Assembly: GCA_021771755.1 (NCBI GenBank)
Contig: JAETOL010000001.1
Coordinates: forward strand, 296,526 to 360,525
Source of the DNA: Lachnospiraceae bacterium
GTDB lineage: Bacteria > Bacillota > Clostridia > Lachnospirales > Lachnospiraceae
Direction of reading: 5' to 3'
Length of the DNA stretch: 64,000 nt
The notes under the pieces were generated by a model that did no database searches, was not told the origin of the DNA, and saw nothing but the letters and a program-made list of their open reading frames with translations. The first letter of the stretch is position 1; each line of letters opens with the position of its first letter. A program made the position numbers and the translations under genes. Below are positions 27,150 to 35,267 of this stretch, piece by piece.

Positions 27150-28056
27150 GGAAACCACCTCCCACCAGAGAAATATAGTAACTCTCCAGACTTTCATTCT
27201 TTTCCTGCATGGACATTACCTCGCAGTTTTCCTTTTCAAGAGCCATGATCAGCTGAGTCACGTTGACTTTAGCGAACACATCAGCGGTGGTTTCGGACAG
27301 AATCTTGTATTCCAGGTTCATGGAATCCAGAATACGGGCCAGGACTGTAGTGCTGCTCACTTCCATGCGAACACATTTCCGACAGGCAGCATTCAGCTCG
27401 TCTGCACTCAGTTCCTTTACCATGCGTCCACTGTCAATAATACCATAATGGGTAGCCAGACGGGAAAGCTCGTCCAGAATGTGACTGGAAATCAGAACAG
27501 TGATCTGCCTTTCACGGTTTAGTTTCAAAATCAGTTCACGCATTTCCACGATGCCCTGTGGGTCAAGTCCATTTACAGGCTCATCAAGAACAAGAAAGTC
27601 AGGATCGCCAGCCAATGCAGCGGCAATCCCCAAACGCTGTTTCATGCCCAGGGAAAAGTTCCTGGCTTTCTTCTTCCCGGTATTCTCCAGCCCCACCAGC
27701 TTCAGCAGTTCAGGGATACCGTCATAGGAAGGCAGACCGAGAACAAGATACTGCTGCTTCAGATTTTCCTCCGCCGTCATATCCATATAGATAGACGGTG
27801 TTTCCACCACAGCGCCCATACGGCGGCGGGATTTAATGATGTCTTTCGTGTTATTGCAGATTCCGTATAGGGTAAAGTCACCGGAAGTTGGCATCTGCAA
27901 TCCGCAGATCAGTCGAATCAGAGTAGTCTTACCAGCACCGTTTTTCCCGACAAATCCATAAATGGAGCCTTTGGGAACATTCATGGTCAGACCGTTCAGA
28001 GCCTGAAAATTTTTATACCTTTTTGTCAGACTGTTTGTTTGTAAAATATAGTCCAT
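27142..28056 (-). CDS. ABC transporter ATP-binding protein
   Basis: 304 residues. Walker A is GKNGAGKTTL, the signature is FSLGMKQRLGIA, and Walker B is FLVLDEPVNGLDP. The roughly 80-residue C-terminal extension is typical of ATPases paired with ABC-2 permeases of the bacitracin/lantibiotic immunity class. It is translated ahead of the permease and shares its operon with a two-component system. Confidence 0.92.
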   Translation of the reverse strand: MDYILQTNSLTKRYKNFQALNGLTMNVPKGSIYGFVGKNGAGKTTLIRLICGLQMPTSGDFTLYGICNNTKDIIKSRRRMGAVVETPSIYMDMTAEENLKQQYLVLGLPSYDGIPELLKLVGLENTGKKKARNFSLGMKQRLGIAAALAGDPDFLVLDEPVNGLDPQGIVEMRELILKLNRERQITVLISSHILDELSRLATHYGIIDSGRMVKELSADELNAACRKCVRMEVSSTTVLARILDSMNLEYKILSETTADVFAKVNVTQLIMALEKENCEVMSMQEKNESLESYYISLVGGGFHD

Positions 28057-28133
28057 AATACGTTACCTCCTTTGATGACTCCAGTTTATAAAACAAAAGT
28101 CAGGAAAGTGGTCAAGAAAAAGTCAGGATTTCG

Positions 28134-28805
28134 TCAAGATTTTTGCTCTGCCAGTTTAAAGCCGATACCCCAGACAGTTTCAACATAGTCAGCACCGCTG
28201 ACTTCCTGCATTTTTCTGCGAAGGTTGCTGATGTGCTGCTTCAAAGAACGCTCAGTACAGTCAGGAGTGTCCAGACTGATTCTGTCAAGCAGAACACTCT
28301 TGGCAATAGCCTGTTTTGGATTCTCCATCAGGAGTTTCAAAATAGCATATTCCGTTCTTGTCAGCTTCACTGGCTTATCTTGTACAGTCAAAGAAAGGAC
28401 GTCCGTATCCAACACCAGATCTCCCACGGAGAGGGTTTTACTGTCACCATGCCGCTCTGCCTTACGAAGCTGAACCGTGATGCGGGCAAGAAGTTCCTTT
28501 GTATCAAAAGGTTTGGTCATGTAATCCGCAGCACCGCCCAACAGAAGATTTACCTTATCCTGCACATCCACCTTTGCACTGAGAACAATGACCGGAATGT
28601 TCTTAATGTGCGGCAAAACTTCTTCTCCGGAGAGTCCCGGCAGCATCAGATCCAGCAGCACCAGGTCAGGCTTGTTTTGTGAAAGAAGATATAAAGCTTC
28701 TGTACCTGAGTATGCACGAAGAACAGCATAGCCCTCCTGTGTCAGTACCTCCTTCAGCATATCTCCAATATGAATATCATCATCTATGATTGCAATCGTT
28801 TTCAT
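28134..28805 (-). CDS. OmpR-family response regulator
   Basis: 223 residues. The receiver domain has the acidic pair IDDD, the phospho-acceptor aspartate in LVLLDLMLPG and lysine in TKPF. The winged-helix DNA-binding domain ends with VETVWGIGFKL. It is the first gene of the minus-strand exporter unit and is divergent from the small XRE gene. The partner kinase is encoded at the end of the same unit. Confidence 0.93.
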   Translation of the reverse strand: MKTIAIIDDDIHIGDMLKEVLTQEGYAVLRAYSGTEALYLLSQNKPDLVLLDLMLPGLSGEEVLPHIKNIPVIVLSAKVDVQDKVNLLLGGAADYMTKPFDTKELLARITVQLRKAERHGDSKTLSVGDLVLDTDVLSLTVQDKPVKLTRTEYAILKLLMENPKQAIAKSVLLDRISLDTPDCTERSLKQHISNLRRKMQEVSGADYVETVWGIGFKLAEQKS

Positions 28806-28830
28806 TTTTGTCCCTCACAAGCAAAAATTA

Positions 28831-28873
28831 TATAGTCCATTTTGTTCCAAAACCGTATAGTCCATTCCGTTCC
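28831..28873. promoter_or_regulatory. Tandem direct repeat in the divergent promoter region (candidate operator)
   Basis: Two copies of an 18-base sequence, TATAGTCCATTTTGTTCC and TATAGTCCATTCCGTTCC, start 25 bases apart between the response regulator and XRE genes. A minus-strand TATAAT overlaps the first copy. Tandem direct repeats of this kind are typical operators for response regulators or XRE proteins. Confidence 0.55.
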
Positions 28874-28906
28874 GACCTATACTTTCTGAAAAAAGGAGGT
28901 ACAGGC

Positions 28907-29119
28907 ATGAAATTTCAGCGTATTCAGGATCTTCGCATAGACTCTGACCTGTCGCAGAGACAGATTGGAGAGATACTCCATATCAGTCAGCGCACCTACT
29001 CCCACTATGAGACCGGCTCCCGGGATATTCCTGTCGAAATGCTTATCCGAATTGCAGATTACTATAATATCAGTCTTGACTATCTGGTTGGACGAAGTGA
29101 TCGGAAGGAAAAAGTCTGA
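28907..29119 (+). CDS. Small XRE-family regulator
   Basis: 70 residues, essentially one helix-turn-helix domain: MKFQRIQDLRIDSDLSQRQI with a conserved YSHYETGSRDIP recognition region and the ending SLDYLVGRSD. The track begins 39 codons earlier, but AAAGGAGGT seven bases before this ATG decides the start. It is divergent from the exporter's response regulator, sharing a promoter region with direct repeats. It could repress itself or the exporter unit. Confidence 0.87.
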   Translation: MKFQRIQDLRIDSDLSQRQIGEILHISQRTYSHYETGSRDIPVEMLIRIADYYNISLDYLVGRSDRKEKV

Positions 29120-29133
29120 ATAAAAAGGATGTG

Positions 29134-29505
29134 TTATCTGGCTGGAACGATTTCCAGCCAGTATCCGTCCGGATCGCTGATAAAATAAATGCCCATTCCC
29201 GGATTTTCATAACAGATGCAGCCCATTTCCTGATGTTTTTTGTGAGATGCTTCCATATCGTCTGTAGTAAACGCAAGATGGATCTCATTGTCTCCCAGAT
29301 TATAGTGATCCTTTTCCCAGTCTCTGAGCCAGGTAAGCTCCAGCTGAAAATCTGTTTCTCCATCTCCAAGATAGCAGAGGATAAAGCTTCCGTCCTCTGC
29401 TTCTTTACGTCTTACTTCCTTAAGGCCAAGCGCCTCCTCATAAAATCTTAAAGATTTTTCCAGATCAACTACATTATAATTATAGTGTGCGAATTTAAAA
29501 CTCAT
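29134..29505 (-). CDS. VOC family protein, glyoxalase I-like
   Basis: 123 residues with the paired beta-alpha-beta-beta-beta units of the vicinal oxygen chelate fold. HYNYNVVDLEKSLRFYEEALGL and the end FISDPDGYWLEIVP match lactoylglutathione lyase-like proteins; His 7, Glu 55 region and Glu 119 are plausible metal ligands. Many clostridia lack glutathione, so another thiol or substrate is possible. It starts one base after the glycosylase stop, so the two are co-transcribed. Confidence 0.85.
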   Translation of the reverse strand: MSFKFAHYNYNVVDLEKSLRFYEEALGLKEVRRKEAEDGSFILCYLGDGETDFQLELTWLRDWEKDHYNLGDNEIHLAFTTDDMEASHKKHQEMGCICYENPGMGIYFISDPDGYWLEIVPAR

Positions 29506-29506
29506 G

Positions 29507-30334
29507 TTATTTTCTCCCTTCTGTTAATTCATAATAAAAAATATACTGCTGCATGATTCCTCTCATACCGTGATATCTTCTGTTTGGAAATCCTCTTTTA
29601 TAATGAAGCTCCAACACCTGGCGGATATGGGTGTCCACAGGAAAGGCATCCATATGGTGCAGGGCAAACAGACAGATACAGTCTGCAACCTTTTCTCCCA
29701 CACCGCTGAGCTTCATCAGCTCTTTTTTTGCCCGGCTGTAATATTTCATCTGAAAGATCTTTTCCAGAGAAACCTCTCCTTCTGTAATGCTTCGTGCTGT
29801 TTCCACAAGATATCTGGCACGGTAGCCCATCCCCAGCTCTCTCAGTTCTTCCTCCGTAGCCAGTGCCAGCGCTTCCGGACCGGGAAAGCTGTAATACTCC
29901 ACTCCCTCCCGTGAGATCTTTTTATCTCCGTAACGGACACAGAGTCTTTCAATGCATCCCCGAATTCTGGTAATGTGATTCTGCTGGGAAATCAGAAATG
30001 TAATGATCATTTCCCATAAGTCCTGTCTGAGGATCCGAATCCCGCTCCCTTTTTCTGCTGCCGCGCTGAGATACCGGTCTCTGGGATTTACTTTTTTTAT
30101 GTAGGCACTGTAATCCGTATCCAGGTCAAAATAAGGAACCCAGAAACAGATCAATTCCACATCGCTGCAGTGAAAATCTACAATGGTTCCTTTCTGTGTG
30201 ATTTCCAGATACTGATCTCCCGCCACAAGAGAATAAGTATGCTCTCCAATCTTTTTCATGCGAAAGCACTGTCCGGAGTCACAGATCTGCTCCAGACTGA
30301 AATTATCAAGTTCCATGGTTACCATATATATCAC
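29507..30334 (-). CDS. 8-oxoguanine DNA glycosylase / DNA-(apurinic) lyase (OGG1-like)
   Basis: About 275 residues. The helix-hairpin-helix LSGVGEKVADCICLF holds the catalytic lysine, and the aspartate follows in FPVDTHIRQ. The N-terminal OGG-type beta domain contains GQCFRMKKIG. These enzymes excise oxidised guanine and nick the strand. A start at the third or sixth codon (MVTMELDN or MELDNF) is also possible. The gene is followed directly by the glyoxalase-like gene and preceded by DUF6472. Confidence 0.88.
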   Translation of the reverse strand: MIYMVTMELDNFSLEQICDSGQCFRMKKIGEHTYSLVAGDQYLEITQKGTIVDFHCSDVELICFWVPYFDLDTDYSAYIKKVNPRDRYLSAAAEKGSGIRILRQDLWEMIITFLISQQNHITRIRGCIERLCVRYGDKKISREGVEYYSFPGPEALALATEEELRELGMGYRARYLVETARSITEGEVSLEKIFQMKYYSRAKKELMKLSGVGEKVADCICLFALHHMDAFPVDTHIRQVLELHYKRGFPNRRYHGMRGIMQQYIFYYELTEGRK

Positions 30335-30354
30335 TCTGTACTTTCTGATTTATT

Positions 30355-30534
30355 TTACATCTGATGACGTACCACTTTATATTCATCTCCCGAACGATAA
30401 TAGGGACATTCCTTTACATTACTGGTAAGAAAACGGTAATACTCATCTTCATCCAGATTCACATCACAATAATAAGTTTCTGTTTCTTCGTCATAAACAT
30501 AGTTGGCACAATAATCACAGCTTGCCGCACCCAC
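30355..30534 (-). CDS. DUF6472 family small cysteine protein
   Basis: About 59 residues with four cysteines (SCDYCANYVYDEE, YYCDVNLDEDE, KECPYY) in the arrangement of DUF6472, a clostridial family of unknown function, possibly a small metal- or cluster-binding protein. The track begins 20 codons earlier; I choose the GTG because GGAGGTG lies six bases upstream and family members usually start just before the first cysteine. A start at ATG 30549 is the alternative. Confidence 0.75.
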   Translation of the reverse strand: MGAASCDYCANYVYDEETETYYCDVNLDEDEYYRFLTSNVKECPYYRSGDEYKVVRHQM

Positions 30535-30643
30535 ATTTTTCACCTCCATCTTTAAAATGCCATCATATTTTTCTGTCTGTATGCATCTTATCACAGATGA
30601 ATGTAAATAGTAAATTAAGGAATCAAATTTTTTTAAAACCTTA

Positions 30644-30672
30644 TTGCCTAATTCCTACTGATATGATATGCT
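30644..30672 (+). promoter_or_regulatory. Promoter of the Rnf-like operon
   Basis: TTGCCT and TATGCT are separated by 17 bases and lie about 65 bases upstream of the rnfC start. A Rex-type operator begins eight bases after the -10 element. Confidence 0.6.
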
Positions 30673-30679
30673 GTGTAAG

Positions 30680-30697
30680 TTGTTAACCTTTTAACGA
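30680..30697 (+). promoter_or_regulatory. Near-consensus Rex operator
   Basis: TTGTTAACCTTTTAACGA matches the known Rex consensus TTGTTAAnnnnTTAACAA at all but one of the fixed positions. Rex is a repressor released by a high NADH/NAD+ ratio. Placed at the expected transcription start of the Rnf-like operon, it would block transcription when NADH is low. Confidence 0.72.
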
Positions 30698-30734
30698 ATC
30701 AAGAAATATTTTTAAAAGCAAAGGAGACCAGGAT

Positions 30735-32117
30735 ATGCAGAAACTGCAAAAATCTGTATTCCCCGGCGGCGTACATCCTACCGACGGATTTGACAAGGCT
30801 CTTTCCATGAACTGCGCGGTAACGCCTTACTATCCCGAAACGGTTACTATTCTTTCGGAGCAGTCTTTTGGAGGAAAATGCAGCTTCCTTGTAAAACCCG
30901 GCGAGCATGTAAAAGAAGGCCAGCTTATCGGTAAGCCTGAAGCCTTTATGGCCGCTCCCCTCCACGCCAGCGTAAGCGGTAAAGTCCTTGCTGTAAAAGA
31001 GATCACAGAACAGGGCCGCAGACTTATGGCGTGTATCCTGCAAAGAGAGGAATCTCCGGTTTCAGAAGCAGAAGCTTCCTATAAAAAAGGAACTGCTGAT
31101 ATCAGCCTTATTTCCAGACAAGAAATCCTTACTGGAATTCGTAACGGCGGTCTGACCGGAATGGGCGGAGCAGGATTCCCCACCCATAAAAAATATGAAA
31201 CTGACAAAAAGATCACAGATCTTCTCATCAACGGCGCAGAATGTGAGCCTTTCCTTACCTGCGACTACCGTCTCATGCTGGAAGAAGGCTATGCTCTCCT
31301 TAATGGGGTGCGGCTTCTTCTAAAAGGCAGCGGCGCCAAAAAAGCCTATATCTGTATGGAGGACAACAAGCCTCTGGCAGCAGAGAATCTCCAGAAGATC
31401 CTCACAGAAATGTCTTCCTCCGGCCTGATGGCAGAAGAAGAAAAGCTGGAGATCCGTGTACTTCCCACCAAATATCCTCAGGGAGGTGAGCGTCAGCTCA
31501 TCCAGGGTGTCCTTGGACGTGAAGTTCCCATGGGCGGACTTCCTGCAGATGTGGGTGTGATCGTTTCCAACGTAGGAACCGCCAAAGCCGCGGCAGACAT
31601 GATCCTTGGAAATACACCTCTGACAAAGAGAATCGTCACCGCTACCGGATCCGTAAAAAATCCGGGAAATTATCTGGTTCCTGTAGGAACCTCGGCGAAA
31701 GAGCTGATCCAGCTCTGCGGTGGAATAACCACAGCCCAAAACCGTATCATTGCAGGCGGTCCTATGACCGGTCCCTGTGTGGCACATAACTGGAACGGTG
31801 AAACCGAACTTTTCCATGTAACAAAAAACACCTCCGGAATCCTTGTACTTTCGGAACCCGGCTATGAAGAACAGCCCTGTATCCGCTGCTCCGGCTGCGA
31901 AAGCGTATGCCCGGCAGGACTGGTTCCCTACAAGATTGAATTTGCACTTCTTGATGAGGACTACGATCTCTGCGAAAAGCTTTATGCAAGCGAATGTATC
32001 GCCTGCGGATGCTGTTCTTATATCTGTCCTGCCAGACGTGAGCTTTCTGTACGGACCAGAGAAGCCAGAGACATTGTGAAACAGAGAATGAGGGAAAGGG
32101 CGGTAAAAAAATCATGA
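30735..32117 (+). CDS. rnfC: Electron transport complex subunit RnfC/RsxC-like
   Basis: 460 residues, normal length for clostridial RnfC. It starts with the family segment GGVHPTDGF and the barrel-sandwich region GGKCSFLVKPGEHV. The nucleotide-binding stretch GMGGAGFPTHKKY and NGAECEPFLTCDYRLM, shared with the NADH/FMN subunits of complex I, is intact. Two [4Fe-4S] motifs are near the C-terminus (CIRCSGCESVCP and CIACGCCSYICP). In standard Rnf it takes electrons from NADH on the cytoplasmic side. It is the first gene of a Rex-controlled operon, with AAGGAG before the ATG and a four-base overlap with rnfD. Confidence 0.92.
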   Translation: MQKLQKSVFPGGVHPTDGFDKALSMNCAVTPYYPETVTILSEQSFGGKCSFLVKPGEHVKEGQLIGKPEAFMAAPLHASVSGKVLAVKEITEQGRRLMACILQREESPVSEAEASYKKGTADISLISRQEILTGIRNGGLTGMGGAGFPTHKKYETDKKITDLLINGAECEPFLTCDYRLMLEEGYALLNGVRLLLKGSGAKKAYICMEDNKPLAAENLQKILTEMSSSGLMAEEEKLEIRVLPTKYPQGGERQLIQGVLGREVPMGGLPADVGVIVSNVGTAKAAADMILGNTPLTKRIVTATGSVKNPGNYLVPVGTSAKELIQLCGGITTAQNRIIAGGPMTGPCVAHNWNGETELFHVTKNTSGILVLSEPGYEEQPCIRCSGCESVCPAGLVPYKIEFALLDEDYDLCEKLYASECIACGCCSYICPARRELSVRTREARDIVKQRMRERAVKKS

Positions 32118-33082
32118 ATCAGACAAAAACCTTCAGCGGCCCCCATATCCGCACAGCCAACACAACAAGGAACATCATGCTCCATGTTGCTATTTCTCTG
32201 ATGCCGGCCCTCTTAGGTTCCATTTACTTTTTCGGGATCCGCTCCCTGTACATTACCGGTCTTTCCGTAACCGTCTGCGTCCTGACAGAGTATATCTGGC
32301 AGAAGCTGGCAAAAAAACCGGTCACTGCAGGGGATTTCAGTGCTGTGGTCACAGGTATCCTTCTTGCCTTTAACATGCCGGTCACCGCGCCTTTGTGGGT
32401 GATCGTTGCAGCTGACGTTTTCAGCATCCTTGTTGTCAAGCAGATGTTCGGCGGTATCGGATGCAACTTTGCCAATCCGGCACTGATGGGACGTCTTCTG
32501 ACCATGGTCGTATGGCCGGGGACAGTAATGCAGTATGTAGCGCCCAGAACGCTGACAGCCTCCGGCTTTGATGCTGTTTCCTCAGCTACCGTACTGGGAG
32601 CTGTAAAAAACGGCGGCGAAGCCGGCTACAGCTATCTGCAGATGCTCCTTGGCGAGACACCCGGCGCACTTGGTGAAACCAGCAAGCTTCTTCTGCTTGT
32701 AGGCTTTGCCTATATGTGCTTTATGGGAATTGTAAATGCAGAAGCGGCACTTACCTATATCGGTACGGTAGTTCTTCTGACCTTTGTGTTCGGACCTTCC
32801 GGACTCTTTACAGGAGACATCCTTCTGAACCTTTTTGGCGGTGGTCTGATCCTGGGCGCATGCTACATGCTTACCGACTACGCCTTTGCCTCAAGAAGAG
32901 GCCGTCTGCTTTATGCAGTCACCGCCGGAGTCATTACTGCGGCCATCCGTATCTTCAGTTTTTATCCGGAGGGAATCTGCTTCGGTATCCTGACAGCCAA
33001 CTGTCTTGCCGGCGCTCTGTCTCTGCTCCATAAAAAACATGTATACGGTGTAAAAAAGCTTAAATTGGAGGAATATTCATGA
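32114..33082 (+). CDS. rnfD: Electron transport complex subunit RnfD-like
   Basis: 322-residue membrane protein with about nine helices of the RnfD/NqrB type. The ApbE flavinylation motif appears as DAVSSATVLGA near residue 157, with the threonine expected to carry FMN on the outer side. The segments GGIGCNFANPALMGR and MLTDYAFA are typical of the family. It overlaps rnfC and the rnfG-like gene by four bases each (ATGA), so the three are translationally coupled. Confidence 0.92.
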   Translation: MNQTKTFSGPHIRTANTTRNIMLHVAISLMPALLGSIYFFGIRSLYITGLSVTVCVLTEYIWQKLAKKPVTAGDFSAVVTGILLAFNMPVTAPLWVIVAADVFSILVVKQMFGGIGCNFANPALMGRLLTMVVWPGTVMQYVAPRTLTASGFDAVSSATVLGAVKNGGEAGYSYLQMLLGETPGALGETSKLLLLVGFAYMCFMGIVNAEAALTYIGTVVLLTFVFGPSGLFTGDILLNLFGGGLILGACYMLTDYAFASRRGRLLYAVTAGVITAAIRIFSFYPEGICFGILTANCLAGALSLLHKKHVYGVKKLKLEEYS

Positions 33083-34476
33083 AAAATAAAGAAGTAAAAG
33101 GAATTCTTGCCCTTGTTGTGGTAACCGCTCTCTCTTTTGGCGTGATCATTGGTTCAAAATCCCTGGCCATCAGCGCAGGCGGCGATTCCGCCGCTCAGAG
33201 TGCGGAAGCTCTGGAAGAGCTTGATGTAAGCGGTGCAGAAAACATTGAAAAAGCGTCCAAAACTTCTGACGGTTATCTGGTAACCGTACGCACCAAAGGC
33301 TATGTAGGCGATATCGTAATGGATGTAGCTTTTGACGAGTCCGCATCTAAGATCACAGGTGTTCAGGTAGTTGAACAGTCTGAGACAGACGGTCTTGGTT
33401 CTAAAATCGCAGAAGCTGAGTTCCTGGATCAGTTTAAAGGAGTGGAAGCACCTGTTTATCTTCCGAGTATGGATGTTTCCGCAGAAACAGACAGTGCGGA
33501 AGAAGAAGCTGCTCCGGAAGAAGCGGAAGATCTCAGCATCCTTGAGGGAGCTTCCCTTGCAGACGGTACCTATGAGGCAAAAACAGAGGCTCCGGATTCC
33601 AACGGATTTATTGATGTTGTTACACTCACTGTAAAGGACGGCGCTATTACAGAAGCAAGCTGGGATGCTGTAACCGAAGACGGCAGCAAAAAAAGCATCA
33701 TGTCCGAAAACGGTGAGTACACGATGACAGAAGACGGACTTACATGGAAAGAGCAGGCTGAGGCTCTTGCTTCCGCTCTGATCGAGAACCAGTCTCTTTC
33801 CTTCCTGAACACCGATGCAGAAGGCAAAACTGACGCTGTTTCCGGTGTAAGTATTTCTGTAAACGGTTTTATCGACCTGGCTGCACAGTGTATGAAACAG
33901 GCTGCAGGCCTGGAAGATGCCCCGGCAGATCCTTTTGCCGGCGCCACTCTCACAGACGGTACTTATGAAGCCAAAACAGAAGCTCCGGATTCCAACGGAT
34001 TCACAGATGTAGTCACTCTTACTGTAAAGGACGGCGCTATTACAGAAGCAAGCTGGGATGCTGTGACCGAAGACGGCAGCAAAAAAAGCATCATGTCCGA
34101 AAACGGTGAGTACACGATGACAGAAGATGGACTTACATGGAAAGAGCAGGCTGAGGCTCTTGCTTCCGCTCTGATCGAGAACCAGTCCCTTTCCTTCCTG
34201 AACACCGATGCAGAAGGTAAGACCGATGCCGTTTCCGGTGTTAGTATTTCTGTAAACGGCTTTATCGATCTGGCAACCAGATGTCTGGAGGAGGCTTCCG
34301 GTATTCAGGCTTCCCAGCCGGAAACAGAAGAAGCTCCGGAAGAAGAGGCTGCTTCCGAGGAAACTGCTGATATAGCCGGAACTGAAATCGATGCAATCTC
34401 CGGTGCTACCATGTCTTCTACTGCAGCAGTGACCGGTATTAATGAAGCATATGATTTCTTACAGACAGTGAAATAA
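33079..34476 (+). CDS. rnfG: RnfG-like flavoprotein with two inserted FMN-binding-like repeats
   Basis: 465 residues, more than twice a normal RnfG (about 190-210). One N-terminal membrane helix (about 8-30) anchors it outside the cell. Residues ~50-130 are the first part of an RnfG FMN domain (GYVGDIVMDVAFDESASKI, then ETDGLGSKIAEAEFLDQF). An acidic linker follows, then two almost identical 131-residue units (from D162 and D293), each ending in DAVSGVSIS where serine replaces the FMN-accepting threonine. Residues 438-446 carry the canonical site DAISGATMS with threonine 444. The inserted units resemble repeats of extracellular flavoproteins such as Listeria PplA. Presumably it is flavinylated by the ApbE encoded at 21612. 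Confidence 0.85.
   Translation: MKNKEVKGILALVVVTALSFGVIIGSKSLAISAGGDSAAQSAEALEELDVSGAENIEKASKTSDGYLVTVRTKGYVGDIVMDVAFDESASKITGVQVVEQSETDGLGSKIAEAEFLDQFKGVEAPVYLPSMDVSAETDSAEEEAAPEEAEDLSILEGASLADGTYEAKTEAPDSNGFIDVVTLTVKDGAITEASWDAVTEDGSKKSIMSENGEYTMTEDGLTWKEQAEALASALIENQSLSFLNTDAEGKTDAVSGVSISVNGFIDLAAQCMKQAAGLEDAPADPFAGATLTDGTYEAKTEAPDSNGFTDVVTLTVKDGAITEASWDAVTEDGSKKSIMSENGEYTMTEDGLTWKEQAEALASALIENQSLSFLNTDAEGKTDAVSGVSISVNGFIDLATRCLEEASGIQASQPETEEAPEEEAASEETADIAGTEIDAISGATMSSTAAVTGINEAYDFLQTVK
33562..34341 (+). repeat. Two tandem 393-bp units inside rnfG
   Basis: Unit 1 begins at 33562 and unit 2 at 33955. Over the best 250 bases (33631-33880 against 34024-34273) I count about ten differences, mostly at third codon positions. 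The period is exactly 131 codons, so the duplication keeps frame. The high DNA identity suggests a recent duplication or ongoing gene conversion, and copy number may vary between strains. Confidence 0.9.
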
Positions 34477-34494
34477 GAAAACGGAGGTTTCAAT

Positions 34495-35262
34495 ATGAAA
34501 TTAAGATATCCGGCAGAAGCCTTTGCTCTGGGGATCGTTCTTTTTTCCGCAGGCATGAAAGAAGCCTTTGCAGCCGGGATCCTGGTGATCTTCACTTCTG
34601 TATTTGCAGAACTTTTGAAGAATCTTCTGGAAAAGGCAGTTCCCACATGGAGTCTGAAACTCTGTGTCTATATTGCCTCCGGTTCTGTATGTGCTTCCGC
34701 TTTTCTTACAGGCTTTGCAGTTCTGGGTACTGTTCTTACAACAGAACTGTGGATCATGGTTTTTATTGTAGGACTTCTCTGCGGAAAACATGCGCTTTCC
34801 GGAAATACAGACAGTGAATATGGCGAGCTCCTTCTGGAATCCGCCTTTGTCTGGGGACTTTGGATCCTGTTTACTGTTTTCCGCGAATTTCTGGGCAGCG
34901 GAAGCATCTTCGGAAATACAGTCTTTACAGCATCGTTCCAGTCCAAAGCCTTCCTGAATACCACTTTTGCATTCATGGAAGCCGGACTTGTCCTTGCATC
35001 GGTAAACGGAATCCTGAAAAAAGACTGCAAAGGAATGAACAGCCTGTTCCCTGTGGTTCCCGCCATGTTTCTCTTCCATCCTTTTACAGTGGAAAGCTTT
35101 GCGGGGCTCCCTGGAACGGTGTGGGTGATCGCTGTTCCCATTCTTCTGTTCCTTTCTGTAAAGCAGACTTTAAAATTTGCCCGTACCGGAAGATTTTTCC
35201 GCGGGCTTCCTGTAGATATGCTGGCAGCAGGATTCATTTACATGATCCTGAGCATCTACTGA
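34495..35262 (+). CDS. Divergent RnfE/RnfA-family membrane protein
   Basis: 255 residues with about seven membrane segments. The segment WILFTVFREFLGSGSIFG matches the conserved IREILGxGSxFG of RnfE/RnfA/NqrD/NqrE, and the N-terminal KNLLEKAVPTW matches the loop near the first helices. It is 50 residues longer than usual. The conserved cysteines that bind the in-membrane [2Fe-2S] cluster, normally in LGLCPxLAV and VNCxILGR contexts, are not in the expected places (here FALGIVLF and FIVGLLCGK). It follows rnfG by 18 bases, is the last gene before the terminator, and has no RnfA or RnfB partner. Confidence 0.72.
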   Translation: MKLRYPAEAFALGIVLFSAGMKEAFAAGILVIFTSVFAELLKNLLEKAVPTWSLKLCVYIASGSVCASAFLTGFAVLGTVLTTELWIMVFIVGLLCGKHALSGNTDSEYGELLLESAFVWGLWILFTVFREFLGSGSIFGNTVFTASFQSKAFLNTTFAFMEAGLVLASVNGILKKDCKGMNSLFPVVPAMFLFHPFTVESFAGLPGTVWVIAVPILLFLSVKQTLKFARTGRFFRGLPVDMLAAGFIYMILSIY

Positions 35263-35267
35263 TCTTT

